NCBI GenBank assembly: GCA_002840765.1
Contig: PHCE01000002.1
Span: 124,001-188,000 of the forward strand
Length of the DNA stretch: 64,000 nt
From: Betaproteobacteria bacterium HGW-Betaproteobacteria-7
GTDB taxonomy: Bacteria > Pseudomonadota > Gammaproteobacteria > Burkholderiales > Rhodocyclaceae
Direction: 5' to 3'
A model generated the notes under the pieces. The model ran no database searches and was not told where the DNA came from. It saw only the letters and a program-made list of their open reading frames with translations. Below, in pieces: positions 39,700 through 48,415 of the stretch. The position numbers and the translations under genes were made by a program. Every line of letters starts with the position of its first letter. Within the stretch, counting starts at the first letter, position 1.

Positions 39700-40311
39700 T
39701 TAATCAACGCGCCGTTGGCTGGCCTGCCAGGCGCGGTACAGGCGGAGGGCGACATGGGCGTCGTTGGCGGCGTAGAGCAGTTGCCGCTCAGTCAATGTGC
39801 GGCTGGCCCAGTTGGAGGTGCCGGTCTTCTTCGATTTCTGCAGCCGCTGGCCGAAAAAATGAGCGACCGCCACCTTGGCTCCGACCGTGCCCCGATGACC
39901 CGCGCCGCGCAGCTTCTCGCCAAGATCGAGGACATTGTTGAGGCTGATGCCGAGCCGCGCCTGCAGCGCACTGCGGTCGTTGCCCAGGCCGAGACCGACC
40001 TTGAGCACGGTCGGCGACTCGAGGATGGCGCGCAGCGCCGCATGGTCGCCGCCGCGGGCGATGGTGAACAGCCAGCAATGGTCGTCGGTAGCCAGCTGAA
40101 CCAGATGCGGCCCGGTCGATGCCTCACCCTTGAGAAAGGTCGGCTTCGACTCAGTATCGAAGCCGACGGCGTCCGTGGCCAGCAGTGCCGCCTGCGCCGC
40201 CGCAGCCAGTTCCGGCGAAGTGACCAGCGTCACCTGGGCGAGCGGGATGCCGGGATAGTCCGGCAGCTCGGCCGCGGCCAGTTCCGCCCGACTCATCTCG
40301 ACATCGCTCAT
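39700..40311 (-). CDS. 3'-5' exonuclease domain protein (RNase D-like DEDD)
   Basis: 203 residues from MSDVEMSRAE, whose ATG overlaps the esterase stop by four bases. DEDD exonuclease motifs are visible: AVGFDTESKPTF (motif I), a central KVGLGLGNDRSAL (motif II) and LLYAANDAHVALRLY (motif III, Tyr/Asp). It could act on DNA or RNA ends. It lacks the HRDC domains of RNase D. Confidence 0.87.
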   Translation of the reverse strand: MSDVEMSRAELAAAELPDYPGIPLAQVTLVTSPELAAAAQAALLATDAVGFDTESKPTFLKGEASTGPHLVQLATDDHCWLFTIARGGDHAALRAILESPTVLKVGLGLGNDRSALQARLGISLNNVLDLGEKLRGAGHRGTVGAKVAVAHFFGQRLQKSKKTGTSNWASRTLTERQLLYAANDAHVALRLYRAWQASQRRVD

Positions 40312-40979
40312 GCCAGACGCTCGCGCAGCCACTGGCCGATGTCGGCGACTTCCTCGAGACAGACCGAATGCGGCATCGGGTATTCCTGCCAGACGACAGC
40401 ATGGCCTTGCGCCTCGACGAAATCGCGGGCGCGCCGGCCGAGCGCCGGGGAAACCACGTCGTCCTGGCTGCCGTGGGCGGCGAACACCGGCAGCGCGTGA
40501 TTGGCCGGCGTCGCCTCACGTTCGACCAGAGTTTCGACCGGCAGGTAGGTGGACAGCGCGATGATGCCGGCCAAGGTTTCCGGGTGCGTCAGCGCCGTCG
40601 TGTAGGCGACCGCGCCGCCTTGCGAGAAGCCGGCCAGGAAGATGCGCTCGCAGGGAATGCCGCGGCCGTTCTCGCGCTCAATCAGGCGGCGAATGGCGGC
40701 GCGCGAATGGACGATGCCGGCCTCGTCGATGCGCCGGCTGTTCGGCTCGAGCGAAATGATGTCGTACCAGGCCGGCATCACGTAGCCGCCATTGCAGGTG
40801 ACCGGGATTTCCGGCGCGTTGGGGAAGACGAAGCGCACGCCGGGGCTCGCCGCCAGCCCGAGTTCCGGCACCACCGGGACGAAGTCGGAACCGTCGGCGC
40901 CGAGGCCGTGCAGCCAGATCACTGCATATTGCGGATCGTCGCCGTGGACGAGTTCGATGGCATCCAATAGTTGTTCCAT
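40308..40979 (-). CDS. Alpha/beta-hydrolase carboxylesterase
   Basis: 223 residues from MEQLLDAIEL. I chose this ATG because AAGGA is about seven bases away; the in-frame ATG at 40985, which overlaps the def stop, is also possible. The phospholipase/carboxylesterase family pattern is clear: VIWLHGLGADGSDF, nucleophile Ser119 in GFSQGGA, Asp in HGSQDDVV, and His in YPMPHSV. Substrates are probably short-chain esters. Confidence 0.9.
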   Translation of the reverse strand: MEQLLDAIELVHGDDPQYAVIWLHGLGADGSDFVPVVPELGLAASPGVRFVFPNAPEIPVTCNGGYVMPAWYDIISLEPNSRRIDEAGIVHSRAAIRRLIERENGRGIPCERIFLAGFSQGGAVAYTTALTHPETLAGIIALSTYLPVETLVEREATPANHALPVFAAHGSQDDVVSPALGRRARDFVEAQGHAVVWQEYPMPHSVCLEEVADIGQWLRERLA

Positions 40980-40981
40980 GC

Positions 40982-41512
40982 TCATTCCTTTTCCGCCAGT
41001 TCGGGAAACAGTACATCGGTGAAGCCGAAGCGCGTCAGGTCGCGCATCCGCGTCGGATACAAACGACCAATCAGGTGGTCGCATTCATGCTGGACGACGC
41101 GGGCATGGAAGCCCTCGACCGCGCGGTCGATCGGCGCTCCGCGCTCATCGACGCCCTGATAGCGGATGCGCGTAAAACGCGGCACTTCGCCGCGCAAGCC
41201 GGGCACCGACAGGCAGCCCTCCCAGCCCAGGTCCTCGTCGGGCGCCAGCGGCGTGATCTGCGGGTTGATCAGGATGGTCTGCGGCACCGCGTCGACCTCA
41301 GGGTAGCGCTCGCTGTGCTCGAAACCGAAGATCACCAGCTGCAACCCGACGCCGATCTGCGGCGCCGCCAGGCCAACACCGCCGGCGGCAGCCATGGTCT
41401 CGAACATGTCCTGGATCAGTTCAGCCAGCGCCGGCGTGGTGAAATCGGCGACCGGCCGGGCGATTTCCAGCAGGCGTGGATCGCCCATGCGCAAGATGTT
41501 TCTGACGGCCAT
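40982..41512 (-). CDS. def: Peptide deformylase
   Basis: 176 residues. Motif 1 [12 protein letters not shown], motif 2 EGCLSVPG with the metal-ligand Cys, and motif 3 QHECDH (His142, Glu143, His146) are intact. It removes the formyl group from nascent proteins. It is not next to fmt, so it may be a second deformylase copy. Head of a short minus-strand operon with the esterase and exonuclease genes. Confidence 0.95.
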   Translation of the reverse strand: MAVRNILRMGDPRLLEIARPVADFTTPALAELIQDMFETMAAAGGVGLAAPQIGVGLQLVIFGFEHSERYPEVDAVPQTILINPQITPLAPDEDLGWEGCLSVPGLRGEVPRFTRIRYQGVDERGAPIDRAVEGFHARVVQHECDHLIGRLYPTRMRDLTRFGFTDVLFPELAEKE

Positions 41513-41548
41513 CGGGGTATCCTTGGGTTTTTGGCAGGATGCAAGTGT

Positions 41549-41794
41549 ATGGGATCAAGACCGTGGAAAGGAATCCTCGCCTGGCTGAAAGGGCTGTTCG
41601 TCCGGCCGGCACAGCCGCTTTCCGACATCGAGCAGGCCCGCAGGCTGATCGCCGCCATCGACCGCGGCGGCATCCCGCTGAACCCGGCGCGGGTCAATGC
41701 CGTGGCCCGCAACCTCGGGCTGGAAGTCGCCAGGACAGCCGCTCTCGCCGACACCATCGAACGCCTGCGCGCTGCCGTCAAACGCGCCGACTGA
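41549..41794 (+). CDS. Small hypothetical protein
   Basis: 81 residues. A short aromatic start ([18 protein letters not shown]) may form an amphipathic or membrane-peripheral helix. A helical, regular segment follows with [35 protein letters not shown] do not recognise the family. It is divergent from def and is followed by a plausible intrinsic terminator, which supports its being a separate gene. Codon usage looks like its neighbours. Confidence 0.6.
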   Translation: MGSRPWKGILAWLKGLFVRPAQPLSDIEQARRLIAAIDRGGIPLNPARVNAVARNLGLEVARTAALADTIERLRAAVKRAD

Positions 41795-41813
41795 GGCGAC
41801 TGCCTCAATATTT
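41792..41813 (+). terminator. Intrinsic terminator after the small hypothetical gene
   Basis: TGAGGC (41792-41797) pairs with GCCTCA (41802-41807) over a four-base loop, followed by ATATTTTC. The stem begins at the stop codon of the 81-residue gene. Confidence 0.55.
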
Positions 41814-41925
41814 TCAAGGCCTTAGGCCGATCATGGCGTACACTGTCGGCCTCACGTACCCCTGACCTGCCGGGCCGCCCCTATTTTTCCCCGCGCCGCC
41901 CGCCCCATTCCCCCGAAAGACCCGC

Positions 41926-42414
41926 ATGCACCCGATTCACGATGTAGATGCCCTCCTGTTGCTGGCCGTTGCCATGTCCTCCAAGCGCCGTCCGGCCGAA
42001 CTGCTGGACATCATGGCCGCCATCGACCTGATCAACGGCAACATTCCCGCTGAAGCCAAGCTGGCCGAAGCCATCTCCCGCCTCGCCGCACACGACCTGA
42101 TCTGCGCCCCCGCCGGCGGCCTGGCGCTGACCCCGGCAGCCCAGCAGATCATCGAGGCACAGCCGCGCAAGGCCACGCATGAGGAGCGCCTGTTCGGCAT
42201 CAAGGATCTGCTGTCGATGCACAACGTCAAGGGCGAATACGCGCCGGTCGACATTGCTCCCGCGGACTTGCGCGCCGCCATGCTGGCCCACCGCGCCGCC
42301 GCCGCGACGACGGCCAAGAACCTGCTGGTGCCGAAACCCAAGCCGGAAGAGCCGGCCGCCCGCCCCGGCCAGCGCCAGCGCAAGCCGATGCCGGCGCGCA
42401 AGCGCAAGGGCTGA
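41926..42414 (+). CDS. Conserved-looking hypothetical protein upstream of dbpA
   Basis: 162 residues. The first ~90 residues are helical (DVDALLLLAVAMSSKRRPAELLDIMAAIDLINGNIPAEAKLAEAI) and could form a winged-helix or similar domain. The C-terminus is a basic proline-rich tail ending MPARKRKG, suggesting nucleic-acid contact. I do not recognise the family. It is eight bases upstream of the dbpA start, so co-transcription is likely and a role near RNA or ribosomes is a guess. Confidence 0.7.
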   Translation: MHPIHDVDALLLLAVAMSSKRRPAELLDIMAAIDLINGNIPAEAKLAEAISRLAAHDLICAPAGGLALTPAAQQIIEAQPRKATHEERLFGIKDLLSMHNVKGEYAPVDIAPADLRAAMLAHRAAAATTAKNLLVPKPKPEEPAARPGQRQRKPMPARKRKG

Positions 42415-42421
42415 GCCGCCT

Positions 42422-43822
42422 GTGAACGAGATCGCCCCCCAAGCCGCCAGCACCCGCTTCGCCGACCTGCCGCTGACACCGGCCATGCTGGCCAATCTGG
42501 AGCAGCTCGAATACCGGAGCATGACGCCGATCCAGGCGGCCAGCCTGCCGCTGGCCCTGGCCGGCCACGACCTGATCGCCCAGGCCAAGACCGGTAGCGG
42601 CAAGACCGCCGCCTTCACGCTGCCGCTACTGACCAAGCTCGATCCGCGCAACCTCGCCGTGCAGGCGATGGTGCTCTGTCCGACGCGCGAACTGGCCGAT
42701 CAGGTAACGCAGGAAATCCGCCGTCTGGCGCGCTGCGTCGACAACCTGCGCGTACTCTCGCTGGTCGGCGGCTCGACCCTGCGCCACCAGGCGACCAGCC
42801 TGGAAAACGGCGTCCATATCGTCGTCGGCACGCCCGGCCGCATCATGGACCACATGGAGCGCGGCTATCTCAAGCTCGACGCCCTGAGCACGCTGGTCCT
42901 CGACGAAGCCGACCGCATGCTCGACATGGGCTTCCACGACGACATCGCCTACATCGCCAAGCGCTGCCCGGCGCAGCGCCAGACGCTGCTGTTCTCGGCC
43001 ACTTACCCGGAAGGCATCGCCAAGCTGGCGCAGCAATTCCTCCGCCAGCCGCAGGAAGTGAAATTGATCGAACAGCACGCCGCGACCAAGATCCGCCAGC
43101 GCATCTACGAAATCGCCAACGACGAGCGCCTGGAAGCCGTCGCCCGACTACTCAAGCACTACCGCCCGCTGAGCACGCTGGCCTTCTGCAACACCAAGCA
43201 GCAGTGCCGCGACCTGTTGAACGTGCTGCGCCACGCCGGCATCCACGCGCTGACGCTGAACGGCGACCTGGAGCAGCGCGAGCGCGACCAGGTGCTGATC
43301 CAGTTCGCCAACAACAGCGTCTCGGTGCTCGTCGCCACCGACGTTGCCGCCCGCGGCCTGGACATCGCCGATCTGGAAGCGGTGATCAACGTCGATATCA
43401 CCCCCGATCCGGAAATCCACGTGCACCGCATCGGCCGCACCGGCCGTGCCGACCGCGAAGGCTGGGCCTTCAGCCTGTGCGGCCCGGGCGACAAGCGCCG
43501 CCTGGCAGCCATTGCCGAACAGGGCGGCAGCGTGCCCGAAGTGCACAAGCTGGCCGAGCTGCCGGCCGCCGACGAAGCGCCGCTGGTGCCGCCGATGGTG
43601 ACGCTGCTGATGCTCGGCGGGCGCAAGGACAAGATCCGCCCCGGCGACGTCATGGGTGCGCTGGCCGGCGAGGCCGGACTGAGCCGCGAACAGGTCGGCA
43701 AAATCACCGTCACCGACCAGAACACCTACATCGCCGTCGCCCGCAGCGTCGCCCGCGACACCGTGCGCAAGCTGACAGCCGGCAAGGTCAAGGGCAAGAC
43801 GATCAAGATCCGCTCGCTGTAA
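42422..43822 (+). CDS. dbpA: ATP-dependent RNA helicase DbpA
   Basis: 466 residues from a GTG at 42422, the only start that keeps the complete Q motif region. Motifs: TPIQAASLPLAL, AKTGSGKT (55-62), [10 protein letters not shown], and HRIGRTGRA. The C-terminal ~75 residues (VTLLMLGGRKDKIRPGDVMGAL and ITVTDQNTYIAV) are the DbpA RNA-binding domain, which recognises 23S rRNA hairpin 92. It acts in large-subunit assembly. Confidence 0.93.
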   Translation: MNEIAPQAASTRFADLPLTPAMLANLEQLEYRSMTPIQAASLPLALAGHDLIAQAKTGSGKTAAFTLPLLTKLDPRNLAVQAMVLCPTRELADQVTQEIRRLARCVDNLRVLSLVGGSTLRHQATSLENGVHIVVGTPGRIMDHMERGYLKLDALSTLVLDEADRMLDMGFHDDIAYIAKRCPAQRQTLLFSATYPEGIAKLAQQFLRQPQEVKLIEQHAATKIRQRIYEIANDERLEAVARLLKHYRPLSTLAFCNTKQQCRDLLNVLRHAGIHALTLNGDLEQRERDQVLIQFANNSVSVLVATDVAARGLDIADLEAVINVDITPDPEIHVHRIGRTGRADREGWAFSLCGPGDKRRLAAIAEQGGSVPEVHKLAELPAADEAPLVPPMVTLLMLGGRKDKIRPGDVMGALAGEAGLSREQVGKITVTDQNTYIAVARSVARDTVRKLTAGKVKGKTIKIRSL

Positions 43823-43837
43823 ACGGCCAGCGCGCGC

Positions 43838-44374
43838 TCACTCACTGCCGATGGCCGGCGCCCAAAGCGCCGCGCCGCCCGCCGCCAGGTGGCTGAGATA
43901 GACCCGCACATCGAATTCGAGCTGGTGATAAGCCGGCTCCATGTGCCGGCACAGCTGGTAGAAATGCCGGTCGTGGCCGCTTTCCTTCAGGTGCGCCAGC
44001 TCATGCACGACGATCATGCGCAGGAACTCCGGCGGCATGTCGCGGAACACCGTGGCGACGCGGATCTCGCGCTTGGCCTTGAGCTTGCCGCCCTGCACCC
44101 GGGCAATCGTCGTGTGCGTGCCGAGGGCATTGCGCAGCACATGCATCTTGCTGTCGAAGGCGACCTTGCTGATCTGCGCCCCGTTGCGCAGATACTCGCC
44201 GCGCAGTTCCTGGACGTAGTCGTAGAGCGCCCCGTCGCTGCGCACTGTATGCGCCACCGGATACTTGCGCCGCAAGACCTCGCCCAGGCGCTGCTCGGCG
44301 ATCAGCCGATGCACCGGAGCGACCAGCTCCTCGGCATAGCCGGCCAGATAGTCGGGCAGCGGACTCGGCTTCAT
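43838..44374 (-). CDS. YgjP-like metallopeptidase-domain protein
   Basis: 178 residues. A zinc-protease signature HELAHL (His124, Glu125, His128) is followed by ESGHDRHFY with His134, as in the YgjP/UPF0403 (SprT-like) family. Substrates are unknown. It converges with dbpA and follows arfB after five bases on the same strand. Confidence 0.87.
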   Translation of the reverse strand: MKPSPLPDYLAGYAEELVAPVHRLIAEQRLGEVLRRKYPVAHTVRSDGALYDYVQELRGEYLRNGAQISKVAFDSKMHVLRNALGTHTTIARVQGGKLKAKREIRVATVFRDMPPEFLRMIVVHELAHLKESGHDRHFYQLCRHMEPAYHQLEFDVRVYLSHLAAGGAALWAPAIGSE

Positions 44375-44379
44375 CGCCG

Positions 44380-44784
44380 CTAGTCGCCGGTCGACCGGCG
44401 CCCGGCCTTGATCGCCGCCCGCCTGCCCTTGCTCTCCAGGCGCCGCTTGACCGAACCATGCGTCGGCTTGGTCGGCCGCCGCGCCTTGGCGACGACGGCG
44501 ACACTGGTCACCAGCAACTCCAGCCGGCGCAGCGCCTCGGCCCGGTTCTTCTCCAGGCTGCGGAACTCCTGCGCCTTGATGATCACCACGCCGTCCTTGC
44601 TGATCCGGTGGTCGTGCAACTGCAGCAGGCGCTGGCGAATCTCCTCGGGCAGCGACGAAGCGGTGATATCGAAGCGCAGATGCACGGCATTCGACACTTT
44701 GTTCACGTTCTGCCCGCCGGCGCCTTGGGCGCGGATGGCGGTGATCTCGATTTCTTCGGGCGGTATGGTGATGACGGGGCGCAT
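44380..44784 (-). CDS. arfB: Alternative ribosome-rescue factor ArfB
   Basis: 134 residues from MRPVITIPPEEIEI. The catalytic GGQ (23-25) lies in AQGAGGQNVNKVSNAVHLRFD, and the basic C-terminal tail (KPTHGSVKRRLESKGRR) enters the mRNA channel of stalled ribosomes. It hydrolyses peptidyl-tRNA on non-stop complexes. A longer reading upstream lacks family similarity. Confidence 0.94.
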   Translation of the reverse strand: MRPVITIPPEEIEITAIRAQGAGGQNVNKVSNAVHLRFDITASSLPEEIRQRLLQLHDHRISKDGVVIIKAQEFRSLEKNRAEALRRLELLVTSVAVVAKARRPTKPTHGSVKRRLESKGRRAAIKAGRRSTGD

Positions 44785-44976
44785 GGTCGGGCAGCGGCGA
44801 GGTGGAACGTGCAGTCTACGGCAGGCTGCAGCCTTTGTATTCCCCGCCGCGATCGGCTGCCGGCGGTCGCAATTGCTGCCATCTGCGCTTACCATGTACT
44901 GATCATGCAGCGCCGGCACCTGGCAAGATGAAAGAGCCCGGCGTCTACCGACAATTCAGGAGGCGGTTAACAGACC

Positions 44977-45816
44977 ATGGAAAGCAGAGAGGCGATTCGC
45001 CGGCTGGCGGCAGCGGCGGAAAGCGGCGAACTGGTTTTTTCGACACACGCCCAAGTGGCGTTGCAGGTGCGCCTGGCGCTGGACGATCCGGAAATCCACA
45101 TGGACAAGGCGGCAAGGCTGGTTCAGGCCGAGCCGATGCTTGCCGCCAGGGTTGTCGGCCTGGCCAACTCGGTCGTCTACAACCGCAGCGGCACCAGCAT
45201 CTCCGACGTTCGCACCGGCGTCATGCGCCTCGGGCTGCCACTCATCCGCAGCCTGTCCACGGCCCTGATCATGCGTCAGTTCGCCAGCACGCAGTCGCCC
45301 GAACAGGACGATCTGGCGACGCGCCTGTGGGAGCACAGCACGCACGTGGCAGCCCTCAGCCAGATTCTCGCCCGCCGGGTCAGCCGACAGAATCCCGAAA
45401 TGGCCCTGTTCGCCGGCATCGTTCACGAAGTCGGCAGCTTCTATCTGATCTCCCGTGCCGGCGATTGTCCGGACCTGCTGGGCGAAGGGGTCGAGGACGC
45501 CTGGCGCAATGGCGGTGAAGCACAGATCGGCCAGGCGGTGCTGCGCGCCCTGTCGGTACCGGACGAAATCGCCGCGGCTGTCCGGGCGCAATGGACCGGA
45601 AACTTCACCATTCCGCCGACGAACCTCGCCGACACCCTGTATCTGGCCAATTGCCTGACGCCGATCGCCAATCCCCTGAGCCCGCCCTCGGCCGATATGG
45701 AGCGCAGCGCTATGCTCGCGCTATCGACGCAGGTGATGGCCGACCGCAGCCTGGCCGAAATCCTCGAAGAATCCGGGGAAGAGCTCAGTTCCCTGGCCGC
45801 CTCCCTGAGTCTTTGA
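44977..45816 (+). CDS. HDOD-domain signalling protein
   Basis: 279 residues. The HDOD domain (about 20-215) shows ARVVGLANSVVYNRSG, DVRTGVMRLGLPLIRSL and LWEHSTHVAALSQILA, with FAGIVHEVGSFYL. HDOD proteins lack the full HD catalytic site and act as scaffolds in signalling, often tied to c-di-GMP or two-component pathways. A strong CAGGAGG ribosome site precedes the ATG. The next transcript begins with the c-di-GMP riboswitch. Confidence 0.88.
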   Translation: MESREAIRRLAAAAESGELVFSTHAQVALQVRLALDDPEIHMDKAARLVQAEPMLAARVVGLANSVVYNRSGTSISDVRTGVMRLGLPLIRSLSTALIMRQFASTQSPEQDDLATRLWEHSTHVAALSQILARRVSRQNPEMALFAGIVHEVGSFYLISRAGDCPDLLGEGVEDAWRNGGEAQIGQAVLRALSVPDEIAAAVRAQWTGNFTIPPTNLADTLYLANCLTPIANPLSPPSADMERSAMLALSTQVMADRSLAEILEESGEELSSLAASLSL

Positions 45817-45847
45817 TTTTTGTTCTGTAAATCTTTAGTCTTTGATC

Positions 45848-45853
45848 TAGAAT
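45848..45853 (+). promoter_or_regulatory. Candidate -10 element for the riboswitch transcript
   Basis: TAGAAT lies ten bases upstream of the aptamer 5' stem, placing a transcription start near 45860. The -35 region is weak; CTGTAA at 45825-45830 has 17-base spacing. Only the -10 is convincing. Confidence 0.45.
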
Positions 45854-45862
45854 GATTTCGTG

Positions 45863-45971
45863 GCCTAACTGCATCAAGGCAAACCCATTGAAAGATGGGG
45901 ACGCAAAGTCACCGGTCTAAGGGGTTCCAGCTGTTTTTGAACCCTAGGATAGCGGGACTGCCAGGCTAGGC
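45863..45971 (+). ncRNA. Cyclic di-GMP-I (GEMM-I) riboswitch aptamer
   Basis: The core matches the GEMM-I consensus closely. GGCAAACC is followed by the hairpin CCCATT-GAAA-GATGGG (45884-45899) with its GNRA loop, and then the invariant GACGCAAAG. The second hairpin opens with CCGGTCTAAGG and closes with CCTAGGATAGCGGG, its distal stem GGGTTC/GAACCC supporting the fold. GCCTA (45863-45867) pairs with TAGGC (45967-45971) to close the aptamer. It lies about 150 bases upstream of the DUF1631 gene on the same strand, so c-di-GMP should control that gene. Confidence 0.93.
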
Positions 45972-45978
45972 GGGATCG

Positions 45979-46057
45979 GTCGTCTCATTCAATGGGGCGA
46001 CAGTTCGCGCAGTCTGTAGCGCGTCCTCATAGCTTCACCTGCTTTCATTGGTTTGCC
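45979..46057 (+). promoter_or_regulatory. Putative riboswitch expression platform (aptamer-complementary segment)
   Basis: GGTTTGCC at 46050-46057 is the exact complement of the aptamer segment GGCAAACC (45878-45885), and CTTTCA at 46042-46047 complements TGAAAG (45889-45894). Together they give about 14 pairs broken by a small internal loop, enough to unfold the aptamer. A separate hairpin GTCGTCTC/GGGGCGAC (45979-46001) lies between. No U-tract is seen, so control may be at translation or by Rho. The pairing is seen; the switching is inferred. Confidence 0.55.
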
Positions 46058-46121
46058 TGACAGGCCCGATTTGATCGGTGTGCGACAGCTTGGTATGGTG
46101 TCAGAGGCAAAAGAGGCGAAC

Positions 46122-48311
46122 ATGACAGCGACGACCTACAACAACGTAATCAACCTTCAGCCGGCTGGCCCGCGCGTCACCGGGGCCGCCAACCGCATTC
46201 TGCTCGAATGCCGGGATCTGGCTTCCCGTCGATTGCGGGAGGCCTTGCGCGAAATGCGGCAGCGAGCCGCCGAGGACTTGAGCCGGCGCGCTGACGAGAC
46301 GACGGAAGCCGACGAACGACGCTTCCTCCTGGGGCTCAAGGACAGTCTGACGGAACGGGGAAGTCGCCTGGAAAACCAGTTCGCTGCGCACTGGACCCGC
46401 GAATTCGACGCCGCCCTGAAGGGACCGCAACAACATCACGCGGCCGGCGAAATCGTCCTGGAGGAGTTGCAGATCGTCGATTTCGGGGAACTGGACGAGG
46501 ACCTCGCCCTCAAGGCCCTGAACAGCCGGATCAAGGACAAGTGCGAGACGGAGCTCTATGCGCTGGGGCGCCGCTTCAATTACCTGGTCAGCCGCGAGGC
46601 TGCCCCAGAAAGCGCCAATCCGTCTTCGCCCGAAGTGTTCACCCGCGCTCTCAAAGATGCACTGCGCGACACCGAGTTTGACAGCCAGGCCCGCCTGGAA
46701 CTTTTCCGCTTCCTGGAAAGCGGCATTGACGCCGACATCGGCCCGGTCTATCAGGCGCTCAATGCCCACCTGCTACAACATGGCGTCCTGCCCAACCTGC
46801 GCCGTGATTACGGCCGGGCGCCTGGCCAGCCGGCTGGCGCCGCCACCAGTACACCCAGCGAAAAAGTGAAGCCCCCCAAGACCGCGGGCGACATGTTTGA
46901 AATGCTGCAGCACCTGGTCGCCAGTGGCCCCCTGCAGGCCGCTGCTCCCCAAGGCGCCGCCGGCCCGCTGGCAGCAGCCTTCGCCGGAACCGGTGAGCGC
47001 CCGCCCCCGTTACCGCAGGTCTGGGCCTCCCTGGAAACGCTTCAGCACGCGATCCCGGTCGCCTTTTCGCCACAACCAACGGCAGTCGACCTGGCCAATG
47101 TCCTGCATCAGTTCCGTGCCAGCGATGTCGGCCAAGGTCTTGGCCAACTCGATGCGATCACCGTCGACATCGTCGCCATGCTCTTCGACATGATCTTCGA
47201 CGACCGTGAAATCGCCGATCCGATCAAGGCCCTGGTCGGCAAGCTGCAGATTCCGGTGCTCAAGGTGGCGATGCTCGATCGCAGCTTCTTCTCCAGCAAG
47301 GCGCACCCAACCCGCCACCTGCTCGACGTCATCTCGCGGGCGGCCCTGCGCTGGGGCCGCGAGGTCGGCCACAACGACCCGGTCTACCGCAAGATCGCCG
47401 AAGCCATCGAACGCATCCACAGCGACTTCAAGCAGGACACCAACCTGTTCCAATCGCTTGCCCTCGAACTGGAAGCCTTCCTCAAGGCACACGAGGACGC
47501 CTCGGAAAGCAATCTCAACCGCGCCGCCCAGCTTGTCGTCCAGCGCGAACAGGAAGAACTGGCCACCCTGGCTGCCGACAGCGAATTGCAGTTCTGGCTG
47601 TGCAGTGACCTGCCGATGGCGGTCAAGGACCTGCTCGACCATGAATGGCGCGCCCTGCTGAAGAAGATCCACCTCACAGAAGGCCCGGAAAGTGAAGTCT
47701 GGCAGAACGCCCTGAGCACGGCTGGCGACCTGGCAGACAGCGTGCGGACCAAGCACGACGGACCGGGACGCCAGGCCCTGGCCCGCCAGTTGCCCGTCAT
47801 GATCAAACAACTGACGGCCGGTTTCGATCGCGTCGGCGTACCTGCCGACCGCCGGCACAGCCTGCTCGACGCCCTGTTCTCGCTGCACGCCGCCTCACTG
47901 CGCGGCACCGAGCCGCCCCCCGAAAGCCAGGTAACGCCCGAGCCGGAAACGCAGGTCGAACCGGAGATCGCCAGCCAGTCGCTGGACGATGGCGAAATCA
48001 AGGTACACAGCATTTCGGTCACCGCCCCCATGCTCGCCAGCCCCACCTTGCAGGACGTCTCGGCACTGCAACGCGGCGACTGGGTCGAATACATCCAGGC
48101 CGACGGCAGCGCCATTCGCTACCGCCTCTCCTGGATCAGCCCGCAGCGCGGCATCTTCCTGTTCACCAATCCCGAATCGCCGAACGCCCTAGCCGTCTCG
48201 CCGGAAGCCATGAGCCTGCAGATCGAGCGCGGCGAAGTCCGCTTGCTGTCCAGCGAGCCGATCTTCGAGCGCGCCCTGTCGCGCACCATCGACGTCCTGC
48301 AGGCAGCCTGA
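46122..48311 (+). CDS. DUF1631-family protein under c-di-GMP riboswitch control
   Basis: 729 residues from the ATG that follows AAGAGG; a frame extension to 46053 runs into the riboswitch platform and is rejected. The protein is largely helical and soluble. The C-terminal ~80 residues (ALQRGDWVEYIQADGSAIRYRLSW, then GIFLFTNP) look like a small beta-barrel, similar in style to PilZ-type modules, but I do not see the RxxxR PilZ motif. The family has no established molecular role that I can name. The riboswitch ties its expression to c-di-GMP. Confidence 0.82.
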   Translation: MTATTYNNVINLQPAGPRVTGAANRILLECRDLASRRLREALREMRQRAAEDLSRRADETTEADERRFLLGLKDSLTERGSRLENQFAAHWTREFDAALKGPQQHHAAGEIVLEELQIVDFGELDEDLALKALNSRIKDKCETELYALGRRFNYLVSREAAPESANPSSPEVFTRALKDALRDTEFDSQARLELFRFLESGIDADIGPVYQALNAHLLQHGVLPNLRRDYGRAPGQPAGAATSTPSEKVKPPKTAGDMFEMLQHLVASGPLQAAAPQGAAGPLAAAFAGTGERPPPLPQVWASLETLQHAIPVAFSPQPTAVDLANVLHQFRASDVGQGLGQLDAITVDIVAMLFDMIFDDREIADPIKALVGKLQIPVLKVAMLDRSFFSSKAHPTRHLLDVISRAALRWGREVGHNDPVYRKIAEAIERIHSDFKQDTNLFQSLALELEAFLKAHEDASESNLNRAAQLVVQREQEELATLAADSELQFWLCSDLPMAVKDLLDHEWRALLKKIHLTEGPESEVWQNALSTAGDLADSVRTKHDGPGRQALARQLPVMIKQLTAGFDRVGVPADRRHSLLDALFSLHAASLRGTEPPPESQVTPEPETQVEPEIASQSLDDGEIKVHSISVTAPMLASPTLQDVSALQRGDWVEYIQADGSAIRYRLSWISPQRGIFLFTNPESPNALAVSPEAMSLQIERGEVRLLSSEPIFERALSRTIDVLQAA

Positions 48312-48415
48312 ACCAGCGGGGAGCAAACCGCTCGGCGGGGTGCAGCGTGTAAATGCGCTCGTTCGGGAATCGAGCAGGCGATAATCGGCCCCTCCGATCC
48401 ATCGCCCGCAAACCC

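Noticed and set aside
46053..46121. Upstream ATG extending the DUF1631 protein by 23 residues
   Set aside because: It would start within the riboswitch platform, has no ribosome site, and the downstream ATG follows AAGAGG.
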